Positions 12,600 through 22,824 of a stretch of 64,000 bases of DNA are shown piece after piece. Each line of letters opens with the position of its first letter. The first letter of the stretch is position 1. Under the pieces are notes generated by a model. The model was given only the letters and a program-made list of their open reading frames with translations. It did not search any database and was not told where the DNA came from. A program made the position numbers and the translations under genes. Source of the DNA: Bolinopsis microptera (lineage: Eukaryota > Ctenophora > Tentaculata > Lobata > Bolinopsidae); assembly GCF_026151205.1 (NCBI RefSeq), contig NC_087081.1:12544340-12608339 (forward strand). The letters are read 5' to 3'.

Positions 12600-13807
12600 A
12601 ATAAGAAGACTAATAAATGTTTGAATGATTTGCATCAAATGATGGGATTGGTGGTGAAAATCTGAGAAACTTTGAGACTTTAAGATACTCTCTGGACTTG
12701 AATCCGCAAAAATAGGGATAATATAATTTCTGTGATAAAATTTAGTGTTTGTAACCAAATTTTTGACCAAGAATAAGACTATTTATTTTTCACACGATGA
12801 ATATTTTGGTAAAGATTCAGTATAAACCCAAAAATATCAGCTCCTAGGTGAGCTCTCTTCGAGAAGGAAGTCCAGCTTTAATGTGTTGGTTAATTGGTTA
12901 ATTGGTTAATTATCGTGCTGTTTCTATTACTTCGTTATTGTTCTTTGTGATAAGTATTGATAATTTTCCTGATTGTTTCTAAAGTAACCAATATAGGTGA
13001 ATTGGCAATCTTTCTGAATTTGTCGTTTTGGATAATGCTGTTTGATTTTAATTGGTAGGTCAAGGTTTTGAAAATTATATTTATGGAAACCTGTATTTGA
13101 ACGTCATTACCTGAAAGATACTTAATCATTTAATTATTGATATAAAATCTGACTCCATTTTAATTGTGCATGAATTTTATCTCGTGATAATTTAGGGCAG
13201 GAATTTGTCAACTTAAGCACGTGATTTTGTTGAGACGGTTTGTCAGAATCAATTGTGCTTTTTTAGTTAATCTTAGGAAATTAATAAGTTTTATCTCCTT
13301 CTAGTCTGAGAGTGTTGAAAATACATAGTTTAAATGAAAAAAATTGAGTTTCGAATATGAATTTAAATTTTCTTAAAAACCTGATTTATTGTACCGAATG
13401 CTATTTGACAGACTTATCACCTTGACTATCAAAATTAGGTTCGATTATAACAGAGGATCACTAATTCTCTGAATCGTTTAATTTTCTAGAGATCTATCAT
13501 TTCTGTACTCTTTTATTTTAATAACGCTTGTTTTACTTTTCTCCATCTTCTCATAACTCAAAATCCCAAATAGTGGCGGGAGTGTCGAATATTCAAATTA
13601 TATAACCCTCTTGTTTACATATTGTACTGTACTTTTATATGTATGGTCATATTCTACACGTTCAATGTTCATCTAATGTAAGTTGCTTTAAATTCCTGGA
13701 TCAAATACGAATAGGTAAATAATTTGTTCATTAAGAATATTTATTTTATTAAATCTATCTATATTATATAATGACAACCCTCATAAAATAACCACAAAAT
13801 ACTTGTT
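12600..13807. other. Intergenic AT-rich stretch
   Basis: No gene is supported between the zinc-finger gene and NSRP1. TTGGTTAAT is repeated at about 12888-12910. Confidence 0.5.
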
Positions 13808-13814
13808 AGGGGAG

Positions 13815-16134
13815 ATGTCAATCGGACCAGAATACAAGAAGAAATATGGTCTTATCATACCAAAAAGTAGGTTTTTGTTAACTAAGCTTCATGGTACAAA
13901 CATCTTAATATATATTATACAGAAAGTATAATATTTACAGTGTGAAGATCCAAACTTAGCAGTTGTAGCAGTAGTGTGAAGATATTGAGTAACTCTTGCT
14001 TTTAACTTATTTAAATAACCAACTATGAACTAATTGCAAATCTGTTTGGTAACGCAGTACTTAACTAATTAATTAAAAGCTGAAGACGATTTACACAAGT
14101 ATTTTGAAAGCTCCTGCTAATAAAATCTTTCGTATCCCTTATATGTTTTAAATATCCCCCTCCAAATTAATTAGCAAATTATCTAATTATAAACTTGTTA
14201 GGTAAAGAAGCAGCCCCGGTCAAGAAGCGACCTCTAAGTTCAGTGTTTAATATTGACAGCGATGAGGAGGATGAGGCACCTAAGAAACAAGCACCAAGCA
14301 CAGCTTTTAAGAATATGAAGAGACAAGCAAAGATAGACATTCAGCGAGCTCTCGAGGTTGGTATAGTAGTATAATATAATATATATAGTAGTGGCTAGTG
14401 CAGTAGTATACTACTATAATATAATATATTGCTAGTCTCAAGTGGAATAAACTGCTTAAATATTCGTTCTTTGTTTGTGTTCCTCTTCAGATATCTTTTG
14501 AAAATTGTCAGCATAATCTGTTGTTATTGTTCATAAAATTCGACTTCAGTCTTGTTATAAATGCATTGCAAGAACAACTTCAGTTGAAAGAGTGTTAAAC
14601 AGTGTGATGTGCTTCACTAATTTGTTGATAAATTTAGCGACTAACAAACTTAGCGACTAATTAACTAATTAACTAATTAATTATTCAATGAATTAACTAA
14701 TTAACTAATTAAAACAACTAACAGACACATTATTGATCACAGGACGACCCCTCAGTGTATCAGTATGATGAGATATATGACACAATGAAGGAAGACAAAC
14801 AGAAGAAGGTTGCTGTGGCTAAACAAGATAAAACTTCCAAGTATGCTAAGAATCTCATCAGGAATGCTGCGGTCAGGAAGTTGGAGAATGACAGGTAGGA
14901 CAACAAATTAATTTATCAAATTTTGCTCATTAAAATAATAATATTTCACGTTTTGTTAGATGGTACTTTCTGGAATGTAATATGATTTTTAAGTATTAAA
15001 CTAGCTTAGTAGCTTATAAATAGTCGGAGGCTCGGAGGAGTATGAAACTATGGATGTTTTACACAATGCAAGGAATTTACAATTAATTCGTGATAACCAG
15101 ACCTATTCTTTTCAGACATTTTGAAAGGCAATGTCAGAGAGAACTAGAAGACGAAGGAGATGAGTTTGCTGACAAGGAATCATTCATTACTTCTTCCTAC
15201 AAAAACAAGCTTGCGGTACGAAGCTCCTTAGTTTTCCTCCTGGATCTTAATTTGATCTTAATTGGCTTTTAATTGATAAAGTTTTATTATAACCTGATCT
15301 ACTTGTAACGGTGTAATACTATAATAGGTTGTCACAACGTTAATTAGATAAAATACTGTAATTGTTACTGTAAGTGATGATTAACTGAATTTGGTTTTTC
15401 CACAGGAGTTGGCGGTGTTGGAGGAAGAACACAAGCGCATGGCTGAAGAGGAGAAGAAGAATGATGTCACCAAGAAACGGGATCTAACTGATTTCTACAG
15501 AGATATACTATCACAGCGGACTGCTGAGGTTGCTTCCAGTGTGGCTAGCAGTGTGTCTCAAGCCAAACCTGCTGCTCCTCCAGCTAAAGAAATGGAGGAA
15601 TCTCCAGCGCCCTCAGAACCTCAACCTGCATCTCCAACACAAACAGAACCTAAATCTCCAGAAGAAAAAACTGTAATCAAAAAGATAAGGACAGAAAAAC
15701 AAAGAACGTACAGGTCACGTCGTGTAACTTCAGACCAAGTAAGGTCACGTGACACTGCCAGTGAAGGGGGATCTGATAGTGAAACTGAGAGTGAAGTAGT
15801 CAAGCCTTCCACTAGTAGCGCTAACACAACGGAGAAGACATCACCTGAGAAAGCTAAAGGATCGGAAGATGAAAAAAATCTGGATAAAGACGATAGTGAC
15901 AGTTCTGATAGTGAGGAGGATGAAAAAGAGGAGGAGAATAAAGAGGGAGAAGAAGAAGAAGGAGAAGAAGAGGCAGGTCCTGCAGAGGTGAAGAAGTTGT
16001 TGATGACCGAAGCGGAGCAGCGGGAGGAGCGAGTAAGACTGGTAAAGGAGTCCTGTAAGAAGCGTAACACTCCAGATACCATCAAATCAGCAATTGAGAG
16101 ATATTGGAAGCGCCAAGCTGCAGTAGCTACATGA
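13815..16134 (+). CDS. NSRP1: Nuclear speckle splicing regulatory protein 1 (CCDC55 family)
   Basis: Five exons, 13815-13866, 14202-14356, 14743-14894, 15116-15215 and 15406-16134, join in frame to a protein of 395 residues. The start MSIGPEYKKKYGLIIPKK matches the family's N-terminal YGLILPKK motif. The conserved block follows: IQRALE, VYQYDEIYD, then KYAKNLIRNAA, the EFADKESFITSSYK segment (family: EFDDKEAFVTSAYK) and KKRDLTDFYRDIL (family: KQKDLSGFYRHLL). The C-terminal half is acidic and Ser/Glu-rich, ending with an arginine-rich segment. Known family members act in pre-mRNA splicing in nuclear speckles. An acceptor-like TTGTTAG ends 5 bases before the ATG. The next gene's acceptor is under 0.5 kb downstream. 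Confidence 0.93.
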
Positions 16135-16620
16135 GTAATGCAAGGGGATTGATTTATCTGTATTTTAAAATTGACAATCTCAAATAACTGTGCGTATTCC
16201 TATATTGTTATCTGTAAAGGAATAGCAGCCGGTCCACAATTTTTGGAATAATTTGATATTATAAGATGGTTCCTCTTCCTTATGAACAGTGTTGTCACTT
16301 GTCACTGTTATGTGCTTTCAGAAAAACCCCGACCTAATGAGATTATTTATTGAACTTTTACTTATATTATAAATGTTTATGCAACTTATCTTCATTAAAT
16401 GCGTGTGATCTGTTATTATGTTTAATGTTCCGAAGCTTAAAATATTTATTTCTATGAATCGGGAATAAATTTAGATAGGTTTGAAAATTTTTCTCCAAAC
16501 AAGGTACTTTTAGTAAGCTTTGTCATGGATAATGAAACCTTTAGTGTCCTAGTAATCGCTGATTTATAGATATTAATCTTGATGATATTATTTGTTCTCA
16601 CTAATTACAAATTATTTTCT
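16135..16620. other. Short intergenic region NSRP1 to BTB-A
   Basis: These 486 bases are AT-rich and hold no gene. They end with the polypyrimidine-like tract and CAG that precede every BTB copy. Confidence 0.6.
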
Positions 16621-16621
16621 C

Positions 16622-16640
16622 AGGTAAAGTACCCTACACA
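16622..16640 (+). other. Splice acceptor before BTB-A (shared by all seven copies)
   Basis: TTTTCTCAG is followed by GTAAAGT and then CCTACACA directly before the ATG. The same arrangement, with AG exactly 18 bases before the A of ATG, ends at 16623, 19671, 30477, 31909, 36743, 38518 and 41866. Most copies also have CTAATTA.CAATTATT just upstream, which can serve as branch point and pyrimidine tract. It marks either the end of a 5'-UTR intron or a spliced-leader addition site. The AG|GTAAAGT junction also looks like a donor, so a recursive site is possible. Confidence 0.7.
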
Positions 16641-18443
16641 ATGGCCCCCAATGTTTCAGTACCAATGAACTTTGGAAGACACTTGCTGGACTCTCCGACC
16701 CACAGTACCCTAGAACTAAAAACCAAAAACGGGGCAACAGTTCGTGCCAGTTCGGTCATCCTGTCCTTTAACAGTCCCGTGATAGATCACATGACCACAA
16801 CTCTTCATCTGACCAGTGTGGATATGGAGGAGTTCAGCGAAGAAGCTGTGAGATATTTTGTAGACGCTGCCTACTCGGGAGAAACTCCTCTGATCTCTAG
16901 AGACATGTTCAGAGACATTAACAAGATGAGTCACGTGTTTAAAGTCACGTGGTTAGTGACCAGATGTTCAGAGCATTTCACCGGTATTGCTAAGGCAATT
17001 GAAAAACCTACTTATCAGGATTTAGTTTTTCTGTTTGACGAAGCTGCATTCGCCCTCGCGAAGCTGAAGTCTAGGGAGATTGTCAGGATAGCATTTGATT
17101 TTATCAGGTCAGCGATTGGAGAGGAGGATTTTATCTCCAGATATATTAAAGAAAACCTGCATTCCCTCTCTCATCAACAGCTGGAATTGATATTGGAACT
17201 GGCTGGACCTACTGATGTACAGTATGTAGTTAAACCATTAACACAGTATCTTGAAGATACTCTGTCTAAAAGGAATTTGTCTGATAACTGCAAATATCTT
17301 CTTGATAATAGTGATCTGTATCTTTGTCAACAGAATACTCCTATTATAGCAGAGAAACTTTTTGATGTACTTGAACAAGTTTGTTCATCCCCAGAAAGTT
17401 TTAAGTGGATGTTTCAACTTCACAGAAAGGTGGTGAACAAACCAGTTACTACTGCTCCTCGCATTGTTCCTAACTCTATCCCTTCTGCTTTTCGACGCTC
17501 TATTCCTTCTATTGCTGCTCCTGCTCGCTCTAGTCCTTCTGCTGCTACTCCTGGCTCTGGTCTATTTGGTGCTGCTCCTCGCTCTAGTCCTTCTGCTGCT
17601 GATCCTTTCTCTGGTCTATTTGGTGCTGCTTTTCAGTCAAGTCCCTCTGCTACTCCTGGCTCTGGTCTATTTGGTGCTGCTCCTCAGTCAACTCCCTCTG
17701 CTGCTACTCCTGGCTCTGGTCTACTTGGTGCTGGTTTTCAGTCAACTCCCTCTGCTGCTGATCCTTTCTCTGGTCTATTTGGTGCTGCTTTTCAGTCAAG
17801 TCCCTCTGCTACTCCTGGCTCTGGTCTATTTGGTGCTGCTCCTCAGTCAACTCCCTCTGCTGCTCCTGGCTCTGGTCTATTTGGTGCTGCTCTTCAGTCA
17901 AGTCCCTCTGCTACTCCTGGCTCTGGTCTATTTGGTGCTGCTCCTGGCTCTGGTCTATTTGGTGCTGCTCCTCAGTCAAGTCCCTCTGCTGCTCCTGGCT
18001 CTGGTCTATTTGGTGCTGCTCCTCAGTCAAGTTCCTCTGCTGCTCCTGGCTCTGGTATATTTGGTGCTGCTCCTCAGTCAAGTCCCTCTGCTGCTCCTGG
18101 CTCTGGTATATTTGGTGCTGCTCCTCAGTCAAGTCCCTCTGCTGCTACTCCTGGCTCTGGTATATTTGGTGCTCCTCCTCACCCTCAGTCAAGTCTTTCT
18201 GCTGCTACTCCTGGCTCTGGTCTATTTGGTACTGCTCTTCAGTCAAGTCCCTCTGCTGCTCCTGGCTCTGGTCTATTTGGTGCTGCTCCTCAGTCAAGTC
18301 CCTCTGCTACTCCTGGCTCTGGTCTATTTGGTGCTGCTCTTCAGTCAAGTCCCTCTGCTACTCCTGGCTCTGGTCTATTTGGTGCTGCTCTTCAGTCAAG
18401 TCCCTCTGCTATTACTCCTCAATCGTTTGCTTGGCAGAAATAA
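16641..18443 (+). CDS. BTB-A: BTB protein with a GLFG-repeat tail
   Basis: The protein has 600 residues in one exon. Residues about 20-115 form a BTB/POZ fold (STLELKTKNG, AVRYFVDAAYSG, the LVTRCSEHF end), followed by a BACK-like helical region to about 265. Residues 304-592 are 17 units of 9-20 residues with core GSGLFGAAPQSSPSA. Thirteen units have exact GLFG, three GIFG and one GLLG. GLFG repeats are characteristic of nucleoporins such as Nup98, where they form a cohesive disordered phase that binds transport receptors. BTB domains dimerise or bind cullin 3 and other partners. The stop overlaps an AATAAA-rich run that may be the polyadenylation signal. Copy number within the repeat may differ between alleles. 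Confidence 0.9.
   Translation: MAPNVSVPMNFGRHLLDSPTHSTLELKTKNGATVRASSVILSFNSPVIDHMTTTLHLTSVDMEEFSEEAVRYFVDAAYSGETPLISRDMFRDINKMSHVFKVTWLVTRCSEHFTGIAKAIEKPTYQDLVFLFDEAAFALAKLKSREIVRIAFDFIRSAIGEEDFISRYIKENLHSLSHQQLELILELAGPTDVQYVVKPLTQYLEDTLSKRNLSDNCKYLLDNSDLYLCQQNTPIIAEKLFDVLEQVCSSPESFKWMFQLHRKVVNKPVTTAPRIVPNSIPSAFRRSIPSIAAPARSSPSAATPGSGLFGAAPRSSPSAADPFSGLFGAAFQSSPSATPGSGLFGAAPQSTPSAATPGSGLLGAGFQSTPSAADPFSGLFGAAFQSSPSATPGSGLFGAAPQSTPSAAPGSGLFGAALQSSPSATPGSGLFGAAPGSGLFGAAPQSSPSAAPGSGLFGAAPQSSSSAAPGSGIFGAAPQSSPSAAPGSGIFGAAPQSSPSAATPGSGIFGAPPHPQSSLSAATPGSGLFGTALQSSPSAAPGSGLFGAAPQSSPSATPGSGLFGAALQSSPSATPGSGLFGAALQSSPSAITPQSFAWQK
17548..18420 (+). repeat. Minisatellite coding the GLFG units
   Basis: A unit of about 48 bases (core GGCTCTGGTCTATTTGGTGC, followed by a TCAGTCAAGTCCCTCT segment) is repeated 17 times with small length changes in multiples of three. 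It is the coding sequence of the BTB-A tail. Confidence 0.9.
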
Positions 18444-19661
18444 ATAAATAATCCAACGAATTTGATTAGCAATCATAAATTAGTTAATTTCTCGGCTTTA
18501 CAAATTTTGTGTAGCATCGTATAAATGTAGCGTTGCCGATCTCAGACGCACGGCCGCAAATCTTTGAAAACTTTGATTGCTAAGATAGCGCCTTAATTAA
18601 AAACCGCAGTTCAGCAAAATAATTGATGTGAAATTTGAACTTTACGTTGAACACTCGGACTGTTTTCAAAAGCTCATAATAAATCTTTTTGAAACGAAAG
18701 AACCGTGGAAATTTCTGGAATCTATGAACAATTAATATCCATTCTACAATCTACACAATAGCATAAAATGTAGACTGTTCACAAATAACTGTGTATTTGA
18801 TTAACGACATAATATGGTGCAAGCCAGAAAAACACCTAATCGCTGTCCTGAATTAATTTTGATATCAATATTATTGTTCCTGAAGACATTATTAATTTAA
18901 ATAAGGCAATTCAATTAATACCAATTTGATTTCACATGACGATTAACATGTATTTTATCTTGTTTTTAATTTTATCATGTTTATGGTACAGAACAATGTT
19001 TTTAAATGTTAGACAGTTATTCTTATAATCGATAGATTACACAATTTCGCGATATTATCATTAATTCGTAATTTCAAAGTAAAGTGATGATACTGGCATT
19101 ACCTTGTTTAATGACCGTATGTGATTAGTGCTGTTGATTTTGTTCTTATGTTTTTTTATGGGTGTATCTTTATTTATTAGTGCAGTGTGTAATAATATAT
19201 CAATACACCTTCCTATGATTCCTATATGTTACTTTTGAAGTGTTTTCTGGTGGTTTGTTAGTAATCGTAGTGTGGTATATATCAATAAATCTTCCTAAAA
19301 TGACTATAAGATATAATTAAAGTTTTAATTTTTCTGAATAGATTTGTTTTTGAGATGATTTAGTTGTTTGTTGCTAGATATTTTCACCTCACCCTTTAGA
19401 ACCGCTCTAACATGGTTAGTACCTGACACTTGTGTCAGTTGCTAACCATATGGGCGGTATACAAGCACATTATTTCATTTCTTGTTTAATGTTTATAATC
19501 TGATGGAGTACTCCCTGGAGTAGTGTGCTGACTTGAATCTGTTTAAATTCGACATGGCATCTCCTGTATGACACATATAAAGATCACTGGTGTAATATCC
19601 TACTATTAAATCTATTATAAAGTTATAACTATTGATGTAACTAATCAACTAATTACCAATT
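18444..19661. other. Intergenic region between BTB-A and BTB-B
   Basis: No gene is supported. The segment at about 18870-19090 is similar to those at about 41090-41290 and 46680-46945. It is therefore part of an old duplicated downstream flank shared by BTB-A, BTB-F and BTB-G. Confidence 0.6.
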
Positions 19662-19688
19662 ATGTTCTCAGGTAAAGTATCCTACACA

Positions 19689-20798
19689 ATGGCCCCCAAT
19701 ATTACAGTACCAATGAACTTTGGAAGACACTTGCTGGACTCTCCGACCCACAGTACCCTAGCACTAAAAACCAAAAACGGGGCCACAGTTCGTGCCAGTT
19801 CGGTGATCCTGTCCTTTAACAGTCCCGTGATAGATCACATGACCACAACTCTTCATCTGACCAGTGTGGATATGGAGGAGTTCAGCGAAGAAGCTGTGAG
19901 ATATTTTGTAGACGCTGCCTACTCGGGAGAAACTCCTCTGATCTCTAGAGACATGTTCAGAGACATTAACAAGATGAGTCATGTGTTTAACGTCACGTGG
20001 TTAGTGACCAGATGTTCAGAGCATTTCACCGGTATTGCTAAGGCAATCGAAGAACCTACTTATCAGGATTTAGTTTTTCTGTTTGACGAAGCTGCATTCG
20101 CCCTCGAGAAGCTGAAGTCTCGGGAGATTGTCCAGATAGCATTTGATGAGATCAGGTCAGGGAATAGAGAGGAGGATTTTATCTCCAGGTGCATTAAAGA
20201 AAACCTGCATTCTCTTTCTCATCAACAGCTGGACTTGATATTGGAACTGGCTGGACCTACTAATGATCAGTTTGTAGTTAAACCAGTAACACATTATCTT
20301 GAAGATAGTCTGTCTAAAGAAGGTAAGGATGTGGCTGATAACTGCAAATATCTTCTTGATAAATGTGATCTGTATCTTTGTCAACAGAATACTCCTATTA
20401 TAGCAGAGAAACTTTTTGATGTACTTGAACAAGTTTGTTCATCACCTGAAGATCTCAAGTGGGTATTTCAACTTCTCAGAAAGGTGATAAAGAAACCTTC
20501 TGTTACTGCTGCTCCTCGCTCTAGTCCTTCTGCTGTTGCTCCTCCTCGCTCTAGCCCTTCTGCTGTTACTCCTCCTCGCTCTAGTCCTTCTGCTGCTGCT
20601 CCTCATCGCTCTAGCCCTTCTGCCGTTACTCCTCTTCGCTCTAGTCCTTCTGCTGCTGCTCCTCATCTCTCTTATCCTGATTTTCCTCATCCTCCTCCTA
20701 ATTGGCCTGGCGGGTATTACCATAATAATTTTGCTTTTGCTCCTCCTCAGTCTAACCCTTCTGCTTTTCATCCTCATTTGCCTTGGCATAACAGGTAG
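19689..20798 (+). CDS. BTB-B: BTB protein with proline/serine-rich tail
   Basis: The protein has 369 residues in one exon. Its BTB and BACK-like region (to about residue 275) is nearly identical to the other copies. The tail consists of APRSSPSA-type repeats, then PHPPPNWPGGYYHNN and a HPHLPWHNR end. An ATG at 19662 lies in frame upstream but spans the acceptor TTCTCAG, so the MAPN start at 19689 is preferred; it is shared by all copies. BTB-D is its closest relative, with the same tail and the same 3' flank. The large inverted-repeat element begins 128 bases after the stop. Confidence 0.88.
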   Translation: MAPNITVPMNFGRHLLDSPTHSTLALKTKNGATVRASSVILSFNSPVIDHMTTTLHLTSVDMEEFSEEAVRYFVDAAYSGETPLISRDMFRDINKMSHVFNVTWLVTRCSEHFTGIAKAIEEPTYQDLVFLFDEAAFALEKLKSREIVQIAFDEIRSGNREEDFISRCIKENLHSLSHQQLDLILELAGPTNDQFVVKPVTHYLEDSLSKEGKDVADNCKYLLDKCDLYLCQQNTPIIAEKLFDVLEQVCSSPEDLKWVFQLLRKVIKKPSVTAAPRSSPSAVAPPRSSPSAVTPPRSSPSAAAPHRSSPSAVTPLRSSPSAAAPHLSYPDFPHPPPNWPGGYYHNNFAFAPPQSNPSAFHPHLPWHNR

Positions 20799-20926
20799 TA
20801 CCCAAACAACAAGAAGAAGAGGGGGCTGTATCCTTGTCCTAGTGTCCTTCCCTCGAAAGCAAATGTAACCATCTGAATCCAGCAGTTGTTGAGTTATTCT
20901 CTGACTCCGATCCCGTATCTTAAGAG

Positions 20927-22310
20927 TAGGGGTGGGCACGAAAATGCAAATTTTCCAAATTTTTAAACGGCCCTGTTTTTTGGGTAAAGGGACCTCCAAA
21001 ATGAAAAAATAACTTGGTTTGGGGTCAAAAAAGCCCAAAATAAATATTTCCCGCCCCGTTTTCGGTTAGCAGGAGGGTCATTTTTTACGTTTTTGACTAA
21101 AATTGGCTTTATTTAATTCATTTTCACCTTTTACACCTCATTGTTACCCATGATTGTGAATCATTATTGACAAACCAGGTAGGGTGAATGATTTCAGCCA
21201 TCTAAAAATTTTCTGAAGACCCCCAGGGTGCCCGTATCCATGGAAACGGGTCGTTTTGAAAAACATTTAAGCGAAATCAGCCAAAATGTTTGTTTTTACC
21301 CCTTTTTGCCATTCAAAGACTTTTAACATGGCCAAAAGTATCCAGAAAGACCATTATTGTATATTGTAACTTGTATGCCAACTATAAAAGGTATAAAAAC
21401 ATGATGTTAGGTGTTTTAGTGGTATTTTTGGGCCTTAGCAACGCCTAGCAACGGGGCGTTTTAGGCATTTTAGAGGTTAATACATGTCATTTTAATATCT
21501 TACACTCTATTGTTACTAATGAATGTTGATTATTATTAACATACCAGGTAGGGTTGATGATTTCAAGCTTCCAGAGCTCATCTGGAGGCATATTGGGTGC
21601 CCGTAACCATGGAAACTCGTCTTTTTTTACGAAAAATTGAGATTTCAGTGAAAATTAGGGTTTTTTATAACTTTATCCATAAATATTATACTAGTTATCC
21701 TTTATAAACCCTATGACAGTTGTGTATTGGGAGATAAAATGGTAACTAATGTCTAACACTTCAGGGAGATAAGTTTTCCCACTATTTAGGCCCCTAGCAA
21801 CCCATAGCAACGACGATTTACATGCAAAATAAGGCATAAAATACCACTATTTGACCCAAAACTGTTGAAAATTGACCTGGGTCATGGTAACAACGGTTTA
21901 AAACAGTAAAGTGATTACAATTAAACTATTGATGTTAGGGTTCCTCACTATGTAGGCCCCTAGCAACCCATAGCAACACCTAGTTACGTGAGTCTTGGTC
22001 GTACCTTCATATCAATACCGATTGTCTGTAAGGTATGAGTGCCTTTCCTAACTTGCCAAATCCTGGCAAATCCAGTAACGTGTAGATCCTTTAATAGAAC
22101 TCATGAAAGTTATGGTTGCAGAATCCCCATTCACACTGAGGACCTCCCTTGGGTATAATGTATCCTCAAACAGCCCTATTACACAGTTGTTCTTCTTAGG
22201 AGGCGAACTCTCATCAGTTTCACCACACTAAACTTGATCTGGATAACTATATGAATAGAATGGGGCTGTAAGGGTTCTAACTGCTCTTCAACAACTCTGG
22301 GGCTTGACTT
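20927..22310. repeat. Left inverted arm
   Basis: It pairs with about 28500-29909. It also contains two diverged tandem copies of a block of about 370 bp (about 21142-21265 and 21511-21632 share ACCAGGTAGGGT and GGGTGCCCGTA.CCATGGAAAC). TAGCAACCCATAGCAAC or close relatives occur several times. Confidence 0.85.
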
Positions 22311-22824
22311 GGTAACTGGGAGATCCTCTACACTTACTGGGGCAATACTTTTACCCTGATAGCCAATGATATCAGGGTTTAATACTTTCAACACTACTAT
22401 ATAACAAATAATTTTAGGCATGTACAATGGCATGACGGGCTAGGAAGTACAGCCGATCTCCTGGTATGCGGGTGCGCTGGGGTTCCTGAAGTTCGCCTCC
22501 TGAGTTAGGCTCCTCTCGCCCAGTGCTTGCACTGGGCAACAACACCTTAAACACGATGTAAGTTTCTCTTTTACTTCTTTCTCATTGTTAGCTTATTTTG
22601 AATGTGAATTTTTACATCTCTGATATTGCCCCTCTTATCCTTACTCTAGCTATATTTTCACTGGCAAATTTAACTTTACTCCCGACCAGCAGTTTCATTA
22701 CACATTTTCTCGTGCCATTTTCCTTCCAGGTCGTGTTTAGTGCTGTGGGAGGTTGCCTACTCTGAGGTGTTACGGATGGTTCCCTGGCAAACTTTGCTGC
22801 CAGACTCGACAATCTCTGACAACA

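Noticed and set aside
17464-18447. A 327-codon Leu/Val-rich frame overlapping the BTB-A repeat, with similar frames in BTB-B and BTB-D
   Set aside because: It is the +1 reading of the repeat DNA, exists only where the repeat exists, has no independent start signal, and its hydrophobic pattern follows from the CTG/CTC-rich codons of the real frame.
19662-19688. Upstream in-frame ATG for BTB-B
   Set aside because: The ATG lies in the acceptor tract before CAG, so it would be removed by splicing; all paralogues start at MAPN.
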